Below are positions 1 through 13,040 of a stretch of DNA of 64,000 bases, piece after piece (position 1 is the first letter of the stretch; each line of letters opens with the position of its first letter). The stretch covers positions 2,294,001-2,358,000 of the forward strand of contig JABELC010000002.1 of assembly GCA_028455995.1 (NCBI GenBank), written 5' to 3'. This DNA comes from Scleromitrula shiraiana (lineage: Eukaryota; Ascomycota; Leotiomycetes; Helotiales; Sclerotiniaceae). The translations under genes and the position numbers were made by a program. The notes beneath the pieces were generated by a model, which did not search any database, was not told where the DNA came from, and was given only the letters and a program-made list of their open reading frames with translations.

Positions 1-372
1 GATGAAGCAGAAGTGTTTGCGCGGAGGGCATATAAAGCAGGAGGTTCAGTCATCTTTGATGGATATGTAGGCATGCCACATTGCTTCGCCATGATGCCGT
101 GGAACATGGTAGGTAGGACCGCATTTCTAAACTGCTCGTCATTTTGTAGGGAAGTGGTTAGAGGTAATATAGATAAAAGAGATTTTGGAACATGGACCAA
201 CAAACATGGTGTTATTAGTACCGTGAAGATGGAAAGATTGGGAATGAGAAATAATGAGAGGAAGGTTGATCTGAATGACGATTTAGTAGATCGGTTACTT
301 GTAAAGCAAATCAAATGGAGAGTAGATTTAGAAAGAAAGTTAAGAAGAGATGGAACAATCAAATTGCTTTAG
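1..372 (+). CDS. alpha/beta hydrolase (esterase/lipase type), C-terminal fragment
   Basis: The frame is open from base 1, so the gene begins left of the window; only the last 123 codons are present, ending at TAG 370-372. The first residues read DEAEVFARRAYKAGG and are followed by GMPHCFAMMPW. This matches the end of the alpha/beta-hydrolase-3 fold in fungal esterases: the helix before the last strand, then the loop that carries the catalytic histidine (His in MPHCF). The tail after it is basic and not diagnostic. The nucleophile elbow and the oxyanion HGG motif would lie outside the window. The substrate cannot be judged. A second, broken member of the same broad family lies at the other end of the window (62750-64000). 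Confidence 0.75.
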   Translation, partial: DEAEVFARRAYKAGGSVIFDGYVGMPHCFAMMPWNMVGRTAFLNCSSFCREVVRGNIDKRDFGTWTNKHGVISTVKMERLGMRNNERKVDLNDDLVDRLLVKQIKWRVDLERKLRRDGTIKLL

Positions 373-1888
373 GACATGAATGTCTTTGAAATAGCTATAA
401 CTACAATGACCGTTATTAGTTCATTGTTTTAATAGAAAAACCGAGTCCAAAATACATTCTGAAAGTGTGATCTTTGTGAGCTGTAATCATTGGTTGCTCC
501 ATCTGATGTTCTTAACTGGTCTTACTTTACCCCTCCTAGCTAATGCTCCACTTGACTCCATCTAATGTAGGACCAGTCACACAAACATTTTTGAGGCTGA
601 CTGAATGATGATGGGGATTGAAAATGACCAGATTGGAGATACTGATATATATTTTTGATAGTAAAAAATTTAGCATTTGACTTTTGTTAAATCAGATGAT
701 CATAATTATGATGCTGTTATCCACCTTTTTTTCTGGAACAAATCTAGAAGAGCAACAGAAGATAATACCAACAGAAGATGGGGGCAACGAAAGATAAAAG
801 ATAGAGATCAAAGATCAGTGCACGACTGAAGATGCGGTAAGGGGGGGAACTTGATCCATATCTGCATAATACTCCACAGTACATATGTATAGATCCAGTT
901 CTTTTACCCATTTACTGTTCCCGGGCTACTCTGCACCTCAAATCATGATACCAGTAAAAGAAAATAAAAAGGGGCAACTAAACATAAAAATCCACAAACA
1001 TTTAACACCCCCTTCCCCATCTCCCCCCACATGTTGCCTGACTTATTAGTGTCTTTTTTTCTATCGGGCAAAAAGGTTATTCCGGACCGAAGATCACTTA
1101 AGAGCTTCTCGAGCTTGATTGGAGTGAAACAACTTCTATAATGTTCCAAGTGTGACAATCTGAATACTTTAACAATAAAGATAATTATTTCTATACTTAC
1201 GCTGACCTCGATTTCTCATTCACTTACTTTTTTTCTCTTACGTCTTAACTTTGTGAATGATAATATAGGTAAAAGTATATTCTCTTGATCAATACTCGGT
1301 TGATTTGCGAGGTAGCTGTGAGCCCTTAAAGGGCGAGGGACGGAGGGTTGAAGAAAGGCTACGGGTGTGTAGAGTTTCCAATGATTTTAAAAATCAATGC
1401 CCTCCAACTTCAATAAGACAATTGTTTTGTAACTAATAACTATCCGTGTATATCCAGACCCAAATTCTACCATCTGCACACTCGATCTTCTTCGCAAACG
1501 AATGTTACGAATATGATTATCCATACATGAAGAGCTCTACCTGATTTATTGTTTACTGTGAAATTTCTCATTCTAGTTACAATCATTTAAATAGTTCCTC
1601 GTCCTCGGAAGATATTGAACGATTCGGAGTCTATACAATCCTTCTTCGGCTCGAATATAATACGCTCAGCAATCACATCAGCTTTTCAATATATGGCAGA
1701 TAAACAATTACAGTGGTTTGGAAAGTGAGGTCTGGCTCTCATCCGATCTCAGAAGCTCTCTGCTATTATTGGGTGCCTTGACAACATTGTCCACACAATC
1801 AAATATTGAATAATTGAAGAGTTCTGCCCAATTCAACAATAACAACATCTGCTGTAAATTCGACACTTCTTTCCACACTCGTTTCAAT
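373..1888. other. intergenic, no gene seen
   Basis: About 1.5 kb between the hydrolase fragment and the FHA kinase. It is AT-rich with short open frames lacking coding character. The part nearest 1889 should hold the kinase promoter and 5' leader, with pyrimidine-rich stretches; I see no clear TATA box. Confidence 0.5.
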
Positions 1889-4800
1889 ATGGAGGAAGAA
1901 AATACGCAGCCATGTAAACCATCCCGTTACTATAACCTTTCTCATTCTATTCGATTCAGCTTTAGATCTCTTACTAATGATCCCTACTATTTAGTGACTC
2001 AAAAAGTTATGGATCCAAGACGCCTTGGTCAAAGCAATTCAGGATTGAGCGAAGAAGATTCTTCTGATATTGTCTGTATACTTCATCCTGATTCCAATCT
2101 AGCAAGAAATGCTACTTTGATGAATTACGAATTAGATCCAAAGACTGTAATTGGCCCTGGGGGTAATGCACCGCCTAAAGAGACAGATACTTTTAACTTG
2201 GCAGCGCCGGCTTTTCCTCCATTGGACTTGGTGCTTCGATTTTCGGCAGATCTAAAAGAGCCTGATCGTGGTTGGGTATTTGGACGAAAGCCAGGCCGTT
2301 GCGACTTTGTCTTGGAGGATAGCAACAGGAAAGTCAGCAATCTACACTTTCGCATTTATCTCAACGATTACGGCACTTTGATGTTGGAAGATACATCTAC
2401 CAATGGCACCTCAGTCGATGGTAGATTATTGCGCTCTAAGGAGAAAGAGAACGGCCAGCCTTATCGGTATACCCTCAGCAATGGTATGGTAATTAGCCTC
2501 GCTATGGACCCTCGGGAGCCAGACACAAGATTTATTGTCTATATACCTCAACGCACCGATGAAGCTTCAAGAGCCTGGGAGCAGAATTACTGTAATTTTG
2601 TGGACCGGGTTAAAGAAGCCGAAGAGAAACGTGCCATTGCAGGAGACCAAAATGCTGTAGCCAATGGTAATAAACAACTAGTAAGCGATGTTGGATCCCT
2701 TAGGATTCGTCTGCTAACTGTTCATAGCCCGATCTGTTTCCAAATGCAGCTACCAACCGTGATACCACCCAAGCTATGACAATGATACCCAAACGATCTC
2801 GGGAATGGACAGGTGGCCAAAAATACAATAAAATCGCAATGATTGGCAGGGGTGCTTTTGCTGTCATTTACAAGCTCACTGAAAAGTATAGCGGTGATTT
2901 GTTTGCTGCCAAGGAAATTGATAAGAAACGATTTGTTAAAGATGGAGAGAAGGTGGCCACGGAGATGAGAATCATGAGTAAGATTAGACATGTAAGTCTT
3001 CATTCCTTTGTTTGAAAACGTATTAAATTCTCATAATTACTAGAAAAATGTGGTGCAATTCAAAGAATATGTTGATTGGGAGGATCATCTATATATCATC
3101 ATGGAATTTGTTCCAGGCGGAGATCTCACCAACTTCATACGCAGTTGCAATAACTACCTTCCAGAACAACCTGTTAAGGAGATAGCCGTCCAGTTACTAG
3201 ACGCATTAAAATATCTTCATAACCTAGGTATAATTCATCGCGACGTCAAGCCTGACAATATTCTGGTTCAAGCGCCTGATCCTATTTTTGTCAAGCTAAC
3301 TGATTTCGGTTTATCAAAAATGATATCTGAGGGGGAGTTTGCAATCACCTTTTGTGGCACGTTACTATATTGTGCACCCGAAGTTTATAATGAATATAAA
3401 CAGTATATCGGCGGCAAAAGACGTGGAGTCGATGAGAAGCCCTCCGGACCATCGCGATACACAGAATCCATCGATGTTTGGTCCCTTGCTGGTGTACTCT
3501 TCTACTCGCTTTGCGGAGACCCTCCATACCCAGCAGATCAAAACACCGACACCTACCATACCTTACTTCACAAGATCATGACTACAGCACTTGATATTAG
3601 ACCTCTGCAACAAAAGGGGGTTTCAGACAAGGGGATTCGTTTCGTCCGATCAATGCTCCACGTTGATCCAAAATACCGGGCTACAATCTCGGACTTGGAG
3701 CAAGATCCTTGGATTACTGGAGGCGATTGCGATTGGGAGACATCATTTGAGTCTAGCGACCAAAGAGACGAAGACGTTGAAGATCTTAAAGAGAGTGCTT
3801 CTCAATGGAGTTTGTTGGACAATGAAGCAAATGAAGATGGGGATCTCAACAGTAGTGACGTAACAGAACTACAACCACGCGCGATCCCAAATAGTTTTGA
3901 CAGCGACTCAAGCGATGGTGCATTTGGTGCACAAGAGGATTATCACTTCTTGCGAAATCGAAAAGACGATGGCCGTTTGTTCGGTGAAGTGAATTTGAAC
4001 TCGTCGGCGTTAAGAAGCTCCGGTGTGGTACCACTGGATCATGTGGACCTTCCTGTTCCTGTCCAACACCTGGAAAACATCACAACTCAACAAGCCATCA
4101 ATCGACGAGGCTCTCAACAGCCAGCCTCTAAGGGTATAAAAGAAACAACTACTATGGCACCCCCACTTATTCCACGTATCGTCACGATCGCTGCGAAACG
4201 TACCGAAACCGAACCAGTGAATGGCTCGCCTAGCCTCATGGGTACAGAAAATCTTGTCCGCGATTTAAAAATGAATTCTTCAGCATCGCCATCTCCGATT
4301 TTAACCCAACATGCTGGCACTCTGTCAACTATTTTAGACCATGATATCAGTCTTCGACGACGCCGAGAGGATAGCAACGAAACTGCTGACTGGTATCCTT
4401 CTGATTTGCCTCCACAGAAGCGACGCAAATCAAGAAGAACAATTGATCTGAATGCACCACCAGAGATCTTTTGGGACCCTCGTGATAAGTCCACTCATCA
4501 CACAAATTATCCCAGGATGATGCTCTCATCTTACGCCCAATTTCAAGAGCTTGCACAAAATAAGGGAGAGAGATTTGAGCATGGTCAAAAGACATTTGAT
4601 GAAGCCATGCAAAGCTTTATAAGCAGTAGAAGCCCTTCACTAGGATCGGGTACATTTGTTCGAGCTCAATCCGACCCTTCTGTTGAAGAAGGCCGTCGCT
4701 CACAGCTATTGATGCGGGACACACGTAGACTCAGTGTAGATGGTTTAATGGATGATATGTCTGTTAAGTCCCCATCTGTGCTCAAAGAAGCTAGTCGTTC

Positions 4801-5581
4801 TGGATCTATAGCGTCAAGCAAGGCCAGTGATGCGAAGGATGTTGCGGCAGTCACTGCGGTAAACTCCTCCACGGTACGCAAACCTCTGGTTAGTTCTGCG
4901 CTATATCCGAACGTGGGCAACGACTTTCAAACTCCTCGGCGTGTACTTGCAAAGCTTGTTGCAACTTCAGATTCCTGTCTACCAACCATCACATTGAATA
5001 TTACAGAATCTTTTACGTCCTGGGGTCGTAGCTATGAGAGTACGGTAAAATACGCCAATGGTAAAGAAGATCGTATCCCCAAGAAAGCGTTTAAACTTCT
5101 ACTTTTCAAGCCAAATTTCTACAAATCAGATCAGGAGCAGCCGGAGCCATGGATGGAAGCCGGAAGCAGCAATGGAGATTTTCGATTCTTCATCTCTACA
5201 AAAGCCTCTTTGGGTATTTGGGTCAACGGTATCCACCTACCATCATATGATTACCAAAAACAATTCACTGAATGCAAATACTGGGGCGAACTTCGTTATG
5301 GTGATATAATCACGATTTGGAAAAATAAATCGGAGTTCTTGAAAGTTCAATTTAAGTGTTACTGGGGACAGTCAGAAGTACGGCGCAAGGAGGGTGAATA
5401 TTTCGAACTTGTAAAGACTGGTTCTCTACTTACCGAGATCGAGCAAACGTGCATGCAACTTGAGAAGAAAGCGAAGGAACAGCGACAAATTCAGCAGGAA
5501 CAGTTCTATCGTGCACAAAAACTACGCAAGGAGCAACAGAAGCAATCCTCGAGTGATAAAGCTGCTCTCAAATCTACTTGA
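1889..5581 (+). CDS. FHA-kinase-FHA checkpoint protein kinase (Rad53/CHK2 type)
   Basis: Three exons, 1889-2680, 2728-2991 and 3044-5581, give 1197 residues. Both introns (47 and 52 bp) have GTAAG donors, and the first has a GCTAAC branch site. An N-terminal FHA domain (about residues 125-195) carries GRKPGRCD and the S-x-x-H-like VSNLHF. The kinase domain (about 297-575) has the glycine loop IGRGAF near 304, the lysine in FAAKE near 326, HRDVKPDN near 417 and DFGLSK near 439. A second, divergent FHA-like domain (about 1000-1115) starts near SWGRSY. Domain order FHA-kinase-FHA is that of yeast Rad53 and of Rad53-like kinases of filamentous fungi, which act in the nucleus in the DNA-damage and replication checkpoint. 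The region between kinase and second FHA is long, low in complexity and rich in Ser/Thr, as expected for regulatory phosphorylation. ATG 1889 is the first in-frame ATG; the next (2009) would still keep both FHA domains. Confidence 0.85.
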
Positions 5582-6429
5582 TTCATACCACAACACACTT
5601 CTCATCTATTACATTCACATTTCGGACGGTATCCCGTGAATGAAAGGTTTGCTGGATATTGTACCACTTTTGTACAGATACTTTTCTTTCCTTTGTATTA
5701 ACATACCAATACATACATACTACACCGGAGTTTTGGAAGCTTGCATTGGCTTTGCTTTGATTATTTGCTTTGCAGATTGGATGAACATTATATTTGTTAA
5801 ATTTTGAAACCTTTTTTATTTATTTTTCATGGCGGTATTTGAGGGCACTATGCTTTGGATCCATGGATCCAAGGGGGGTGGGTGAGTGATATGATTGATT
5901 GATTGATTTTGGGAAGGGCTTTTACTTTTCTTTTATGGTATGATATGATATGAGCGACGGGATGGATGGAATGCGGTTGATAATGATTATGTGATGGAAG
6001 GGATGGAAGGGATGGAAATGGGAGATGGGAGGAAATGGGAAGGGAAACGGGATGAAATAACACGATTGGCAGATTACATTGCATTAGCACATACTATACT
6101 AGATTGGAAGATCAATATTATTCGATATTTAGAAATGAAATTTGATTTGATTTACACATACATACATATACATACATACAACCCAGATTCTCGATTCGCG
6201 ATTCTCGATTCTCGCGACTCAACCAACATTCCAGAAGTAAATCATCTAACATTCCTAAAGATGTCAAGAATTGAGTTGAGATGACTCGAGACTCGTCAAA
6301 CTTACCAAATAAACAAGAAATCAAATAAACGAACGATAAGAAAGAAAACCAATCATTACAATCGGAGCGCATTCAATCAAAAAAAAAAATATCTCCATAA
6401 TTATAATAATATCGGGTCAGGTCCCCTGA

Positions 6430-6730
6430 CACGCCGCCTCTTCTTTATGATCTTTTATTTTAATAATATATTAAAATATAATAAAATCACTTGTAAAATC
6501 ACTTATTAGATCACATGCTAGATCACATGTTTTTAAAAAGCTTGTTCAAAAGTTTAAATTTAACCAATCAACTACTCTAAAATATCGATTTTAACCAATC
6601 ATTTATATTAAAAAAGTGCCAAGATTCTTCCAAAGCGCTAGTAAAATCACCCTTGTATCATACCACAAAAAAAAAAATGAGTAGACTCGTATAAAACCTC
6701 TCTTTTTGTAAACAAAAAGAAGAGGCATAA
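6430..6730. mobile_element. possible MITE-like AT-rich element with short inverted ends
   Basis: The 11-mer GCCTCTTCTTT near 6436 is matched by its reverse complement AAAGAAGAGGC near 6716. The roughly 290 bp between them are very AT-rich and hold direct repeats such as AAAATCACTT, AGATCACATG and AACCAATCA. The composition differs from the flanks. There is no open frame, and I could not define a target-site duplication. Chance pairing of pyrimidine-rich sequence is a real alternative. Confidence 0.25.
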
Positions 6731-6814
6731 TTCTTTCTTTCGCTACCTAGGGTAAGGTTCGTCGGCTGGCATTGTATGCATTGACTGTTTAATATTAATG
6801 TTATTTTTTTGTGA

Positions 6815-6836
6815 GGGGGGGGGGGGGGGGGGGGGG
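6815..6836. repeat. poly-G tract, 22 bases
   Basis: An uninterrupted run of 22 G follows GTGA and precedes TTAG. It is intergenic. The length may be imprecise because long homopolymers are prone to sequencing error; a G-quadruplex is possible. Confidence 0.95.
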
Positions 6837-7753
6837 TTAGATATGGATATAGAGAGGATGGATGGATATGGATGGATATGGAAATCCAAGATGTCGAGGA
6901 ATGTATAGATTTTATTACGATGTCGTGATGGAATGGAATGGAATGGAATGAAAAGAATGGAGAACGTACTGATCAATTCTGATGCATCGCATTACATCGC
7001 ATCGCATTGCGTAAATCGCTCGGTACCTGCATACCTACCTAGCATCTAGATGGGTGGTATTTGTGGGATAGTGGGTGCTGCATGTTTATGTATATGTATG
7101 TTGTGGAACGACGATGATATACGATTACAACCAACAAACGTAACTTGGGAAGATAAAAGTAAAAAATTAAAAACTAAACAACGCAGTGCGATGCGATAAT
7201 AGATTATGGGTCTAGAACTAAATTTGGATTTGGATTTGGATATGAATAGAATTGAATAAAATAGTATATTCTCATTGATTTCGAAACTATCAAGGAACGA
7301 CTACCGAGGTAAACACCATTCATTCGTTCAAGAAGTCTTGATCTTTATCAATTGATATCCCTGATTTGAATCTTGACGTCAAATCGGGTTGGGGATTTTC
7401 ACTTCCAACACAACACAGACCCGGCCCCGCCACCACTTTCTTCACCCCTTTCGAAACCACATTTGTAGAAGAAGAAAAAACGCCTCGAAAGTATGCATTT
7501 TTCTTTTTTGATACCATTCCCATACATGAAAATGTCCACTGCTAGCTATACCATTCCTAACATCCTTCACCCATCCATCTATCCATGTCACCATCACCAA
7601 AAGAATCATCCGAATTAATCCTTCAATAAAACCATCATCATGACGTGAACTGCATTGTGAGAAATACAAGATAAAGTAAAAACTTTCCACAAGAGAATCA
7701 AAATGAAGAAAAAAAGAATTGAAAGAAGGTTTTTAAAAAATCATAACTCAAAT

Positions 7754-8545
7754 TTAGTTGAGCATAACAATGGCGGCGAAAGCAAGGAAGATGAAAGCAA
7801 GTGGGGATGAAAGACCGCCAGCTGATGAAGTTGGTGCTTTTGTTGCAGCAGCGGTAGTTCCGGTTGAAGAACTCTCGGCGGTCTTGGAAGCTGAGGTCTT
7901 CAAGGTACCTGTAGGTTTTGTTGGTTAGCTATCAAATCACTTTTTAATGAAAGAGATGGGGTAAGACATACTGGTCTCAGATGTGGAAGAAGATCTAGCT
8001 CCAGTGGAAGATGGGGCACTTGAGGAAGAGTCTTCAGTGGAGGATGGGGATGATGATGATTCAGCAGAGGAAGATTCAGCGGATGAAGTCTCGGAAGCGG
8101 TAGATGAAGAAGAACCGGTGGAGGTAGAAACAGCTGTGACGGTAGAAGCGGAAGATGCGCTAGTTCCAGAGGCAGTTGTAGATACAGCAACTGAAGAAGC
8201 AGCAGTAGAAGCGACGGCGGTCTCACCAGCTATAGTGAACTGTTGAGTGTAATTTGGAACACCGGTAGAATCGGAAATCTCGACAGCATAGAAAGCGGTA
8301 TCGAGATCGGTAGGTGGTGTCCAGATGAAAGAGGTTCCATCGACTCCGCTGGCAATGGTGCTTACGGTCTTGAGGTTGGTAGATTCACCAGTCTTGAGAA
8401 GAAGAGTGACAGGACCTTCGGCGCCGGACCAGGTAAGGGCGAATGGTTGACCTGCGACAAGCTCGAAGTTGGAGTTGGTGAATTTAACTTGTGCGTATGC
8501 AACAGTTGATGCGACAGCAGCGAGGAAGAGGTTCTTGAATTGCAT
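7754..8545 (-). CDS. secreted Ser/Thr-rich GPI-anchored cell-wall protein (Kre9/KNH-like)
   Basis: Two exons on the minus strand, 8545-7972 and 7908-7754, give 242 residues. The 63 bp intron runs from GTATGT to CTACAG and has GCTAACC as branch site. The N-terminus MQFKNLFLAAVASTVAYAQV is a clear signal peptide. Residues about 20-105 hold an Ig-like Kre9/KNH-type domain (for example ELVAGQPFALTWSG and FIWTPPTDL), known from the fungal GPI Ser-Thr-rich family. About 110 residues of Ser/Thr/Ala repeats follow, suited to O-mannosylation. The short second exon supplies a typical GPI signal: SSAGG as likely omega region, then a hydrophobic end and MLN-stop. Without this exon the protein would wrongly look soluble. 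It probably sits in the plasma membrane or cell wall. Confidence 0.88.
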
Positions 8546-8796
8546 CTTGAATTAATTGATTGATGAGAATATGGATTATTAAAAAAGTTTTTTTAACTGT
8601 GAAGAGAGTAATTGTTATTAGTATTAATGTTGGTACGATCTTATAGATGGATATCTTTAATGGCGAGTCGCAAGGAAGGACAAAAAGTGATGTTGGTGTT
8701 GGTTTTGAGTAATGTTATGTTATGTTCATACAGGTGACACAACTTACTTTTTCTAAAATGATCTTTGGGAAAGACGATTGTTGGATTGAGTGAATA

Positions 8797-8816
8797 TTAT
8801 TATATATATATATAAA
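8797..8816 (-). promoter_or_regulatory. possible TATA-like promoter element of the GPI protein gene
   Basis: An alternating AT stretch reads TATATATATATA on either strand about 250 bp upstream of the GPI gene start. Position and sequence fit a TATA box, but such stretches are common in this AT-rich DNA. Confidence 0.3.
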
Positions 8817-9670
8817 GAGTAAAGAAAGGAGTGTAACGACAGTGAGTTGCTTCCGAAGAAAAAGAAGAAGTAGATTTCAATGTTCAAATTTAGATTTTTA
8901 GATTTGAGGAAAGGACGAGTGGTATTTTTAAGATTGCAAAGAAAGAATGAGAACTTGAATGAGAAGACGAGAAGATGAGAAGATGAGAAGATGAGAAGTG
9001 AATTTAATATTTAATAATTAATTATTAGATATAATTACTTTTAGCTGAGTCATTTACTAAGGGGTTTTAATTAATAAGGGGACTAAACCACTAATGACAG
9101 CTTATTTCTTTTTAAGGTTAAGCACTAATATGATATAAGATTAGTGTAGATGATTAGCTTACTTTTTTAGCTAGGATTAAATGCAAACTCATGACTTCAA
9201 TCTTTCAATCAATTATTAAAAAACAAAAAGACGGGGAAGACATTATCAGGGGTTTTCCTTAAACATCCAGATCTGGACACTCAATTGGATCGATCCAAAT
9301 CATTGATTGATACGAAATATCATTGCGCAAAAAGTGATAATTCCCCTCTTTCATACTGAATATTTATATTATTATTATCTATTATTATTGTTATTATTAT
9401 TATTATTACCTATTATTAATATCTTAACATCTAAATTCTAACATTCTTTCCAATACAAATTGTTAAGATCTTAATTCAATCCAGAGTACAGTATAGTATA
9501 GTATAGTACAGTATAATATAGTAACAAGCAAGAAGAATATATTCCCACTTACGCGTCTGTCTATCCATTCCATTCCATTCCCCAGCCGCCATCACAATGC
9601 CAATACCATCAACCATAACATAACAACAATTCAAAAAAACTCATTGGATAAAACCATTCAACATAGCTTG

Positions 9671-9712
9671 CTCCCTAGCTCCCTAACTCCCTAACTCCCT
9701 AACTCCCTAGCT
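9671..9712. repeat. 8-bp tandem repeat (CTCCCTAA-like)
   Basis: About five copies of CTCCCTAA/CTCCCTAG in a row. No gene overlaps it. It superficially recalls telomere-like CCCTAA but has an 8-bp period, so it is not a telomere repeat. Confidence 0.8.
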
Positions 9713-11042
9713 CACCTTGGAAAATCTAAACGATGGTGGCATTCCCCCCATCACATCCACATTAAGCCTAGTACCCGACTCAAGTAGTATTTACGATCTC
9801 TAGAACTCCAGCACTAAACTGCATTAGAATAGCCCTGTAAGAGATCCCGCATTCCAAATGCTACGGAGATCTTGACATGAATTATTATTATAGTATTATA
9901 GTATTATAGTATTATATTATTATAGCTTTCTTTAAGCGCTTAACAAAAACCCAAAACAAAACCCATTTCATCTCGGGGACTCCCTCGGCTCTCTAGGCTA
10001 CAAACTATTCTTTAGTTACGGAATATTAATATTATACTAAATAATTCACGCCGTTCAATGTCATAGCGGAGGTTTAATTTTATTAGCTTTATTTTAAGAC
10101 ATTAATTATTACTACGTTTAGGTACTGTATGTATATTGATAGAATATACCTAATATAATGTGTATTTCCTTCTCGATGGATTAAGAATACGCATGTATGG
10201 TTCGACATAGATTTTTGGAAGGAAATCTCACTGATGTGAGAAGTATACTGGTAGGAAGTATCAAAGATCAAAGATCAAAAATCACAAGTTCTGGTAATAT
10301 CGATACAAGATAGGAGGGTAGGAGGTAGGTAAGCAACAAAGGAAGAAATTGGAGAGAGAGAGAGAAAATAATCATGCATCTATGTTCTTTCTCAAGAATA
10401 CTCCAGCTGGACGTGTGGAAAGAATAGATCACAAACAATGTGCCTCGAGTTGAGGTTGACTAAAAAAGAGAGTTTCTATGGAAATGGAAATAAGGATGCT
10501 GCTGCTATGTAGGACAGAACAGAATGGATTTATCATGAAATTTAATGATATGGATATCTTGAGTGCAGGAAGTTGCAGTACATACCTATGACCTACCTAT
10601 GTATAATGGGAGCGCTCCTCCTTTCTTTCTTTATGCCTACTATCATATGATTGATTTACTTCCAAGATGTAATTCATGAGGAGACAACTGCAGTTTCCTA
10701 ACATTTCATAATTGAAGAACGAGAAGGAGAGGGCTTTCCTCATTGGGAAATAACTTTCAAGATTTCACAATACACCTTAAAGGTTAGGTAGTAACTAATA
10801 ACTCTGATTTCAATACCCCTTGGAGCTTTCCATACTGTCACTTCACTTTCACTTTCACTTTCACTTTCTTCTTCTCCCTATGTATAATATTTTTCTGCAA
10901 CTATATTTTCTATCATATACAATCACAAACTCAACAACATTCGTGTACGTAATGTAACATTGAAGTACCACTATACCTAAGCTCATATAACATCAAAGTA
11001 TCAGGTCCACCTTTAAGATCAACATCTAATTCCTGCTTAGAA

Positions 11043-13040
11043 ATGCCTTCCAAATCGAAGGGAAAGGGAAAGGGAAAGGGAAAGGGAAAGGGAAAAGGAA
11101 AAGAAGAGGAAAAGGACAAAGTAAAAGGTAACGCAAGTCATAATTGGAAGAAGTATGCTGGTATGGAAGCAAAGAGTTTTGAGTTACTTGTAGATCTTGG
11201 AACTGAGGATCAATTGATTGTTGATGACAGATTCCTGGCATCTTTGAAGCTTCCAAAAATCATCAAAGATGAGATTCATGCGAATGCGCAGAAGAAATTA
11301 GAGGGGATTACCGGACTCAGTCATTTCAAATTCAACTTCAAGACACCACGAATGTGGTTCAGGCATTTCTTTGCCACCAACCCTACCGTTCATTTCAACT
11401 CTCGAGCCCAATGTTCCTTAGTTTGGGCATATGCCATTGATTGCGCTATTTTGTCATGTCCTCTTGAAAACCCTGGCTTGAACGCCAGCGAATGTCAACG
11501 AGAGATTGAGGAGCTCAGGAATTTGGTAATTCTTCTTCTTATCCTCCAAGTACGTTTTTCCTTGTTCCATGTCACTGACATTGAGTAGATTGACCATCGT
11601 CGGTTTAACTTCAGAGTTAAGACGATAGAATTGCAGAAACTTCAAGCTTCCCTGGTGAAAAAGACATATGGATCTGGTCTGTACATGCATACCTGCGACA
11701 TGATCAAGGCAGTGGAAACGGCCCCCAAGGAATATTCCAATCCGCCTTTTGCATTGATGCGCAATATGAAAGACACTAGTGTAAATATCCAGTGCATCAA
11801 CACACTCCGTCTTTCATTGCTAATTTCAGTATCTTAGAATTACGCACCCTTTCATGGAGGACTGGGACCTTCTCAAGAACGAGAAATTTTAGAAAGATAT
11901 GATATGACTAAAAACGAAATGTTATTACCAGGCTTGGCAAAACACGCGACATCACGCTCGAAGAAGCGAAAGACAGAAACAACAACGTTCAATAACATAT
12001 ATTCTCTCCCAACCAAAAATTTGCCGTCTCAGCAGAAAATTGATGAACCACAGCGTGTCTTTGGAGGTGGTCCACAAAAATCAGGCGAAAATGCAGTTCC
12101 TCTCAAATTCAACAGGTTGCAGGCGCCCTCTTTGACCATGGAGCAAGAAGCACCAGTTTCAGTCCCTCAGTATCGACCCGACTCCGACACTATATGTTGT
12201 GGTCTACCACCACTCCAAAATCAACAGCTGTTGTCACATGAGAAACAAGCAGAATCGATTGATCTTATTCCCTTCCCCACGAAATTTGAACAGAATGATT
12301 CGTTGTTTTCGACGCCGTCAGATATGATGTGCCGTATACTGTCTGATCTTGATCATCTACGAATAGATATGGATTTGAATTGCAGAGGAATTCAGGAGCC
12401 TATGCGAAATGTTGAGAGTGGTAATATTGACGTACCCATTACAAACTCCCCTGGTAGCACCACCATATCCTATGAAAAAATGGTGGCCCTTGATTCACCA
12501 TCTCATATTAGTCATTCTAGAGCAAGTCTCTCTCATGGCTTTATAGTTGACAATGGTTATGATGACCATTTGCCTGAATCCTTCGACCATCACTCTAAAT
12601 ACTATAGTCCAAACGTGCAAATCAATAGGGAATGCGAGGTGTCTATGGATAGTTTCAAATCAATCTCTCTACCAAATGCAAGCACTAATAACTCAATGTC
12701 TGACATGCCGAGAAAAGAGCCATCCGAGCCGAATACATACTATGAAAAATACCTACATGCTTCTTCAAAAACTTCGGCTCCCGTGAGACGTTGCAGAAGT
12801 GAGAATCAACGTCCCGTCAAACGATCTTACACTGAGATGCAAACGGGCACGAGCGTGTACGATAGTGGTGACATCGATGTTGAAGTCACACTTCCATCGC
12901 CCCCCTCGCTGCCTCCAAATTTGAGATTCCCAAAAGAAGAGATTCGCAATTCATCATCAGCTAGCCTGTCATATGCCGACTGGGTCAGAGATTGGTCAAA
13001 GTCCCCGGCTAAAAAAGTGATGGATGCGAATGACTCTTGA
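11043..13040 (+). CDS. unknown protein with Lys-Gly repeat N-terminus
   Basis: Three exons, 11043-11525, 11589-11780 and 11838-13040, give 625 residues. Introns are 63 and 57 bp; the joins restore the frame through EELRNL-IDHRRF and MKDTS-NYAPFH. Residues 4-20 are a Lys-Gly array encoded by a GGGAAA microsatellite (about 11061-11100). Residues about 35-240 look folded, with regular hydrophobic spacing and a likely helix around CQREIEELRNLIDHRRFNF. The rest is disordered and rich in Ser, Pro and Asn. A basic patch RSKKRKTE could be a nuclear signal. I do not recognise the family and assign no function. An alternative 39 bp first intron (11550-11588) also keeps the frame but would be unusually short. 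Confidence 0.7.
11061..11100 (+). repeat. GGGAAA hexanucleotide microsatellite within coding sequence
   Basis: About six to seven units of GGGAAA/GGAAAA encode the Gly-Lys repeat at the N-terminus of the 11043 gene. Length changes in steps of six bases would keep the frame. Confidence 0.9.

Larger units (their letters stand above)
5582..7753. other. intergenic, repeat-rich, no gene seen
   Basis: A 2.2 kb region between two convergent genes (kinase, plus; GPI protein, minus). It contains GATG/GGAATG-type simple repeats (about 5990-6050 and 6845-6960), a 22-base G run at 6815-6836, and a possible MITE-like AT-rich element (about 6430-6730). Open frames here are short and of repeat composition. 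Confidence 0.5.
8546..11042. other. long divergent intergenic region with microsatellites
   Basis: 2.5 kb between the starts of the GPI protein (minus) and the unknown gene at 11043 (plus). I find no convincing coding frame. It contains ATT repeats near 9365-9410, a (C)TATAGTA-type stretch near 9490-9520, an 8-bp tandem repeat near 9671-9712 and ATTATAGT repeats near 9885-9925. CACTTT repeats near 10845-10865 lie in the probable promoter of the downstream gene. Confidence 0.5.

Noticed and set aside
7983..8246. Acidic Asp/Glu/Ala-rich open frame on the plus strand
   Set aside because: It is the antisense of the Ser/Thr repeat of the GPI protein and has no independent support.
9671..9712. Telomere-like CCCTAA repeats
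   Set aside because: The period is 8 bp with CTCCCTAA units, so it is a local microsatellite and not an interstitial telomere.
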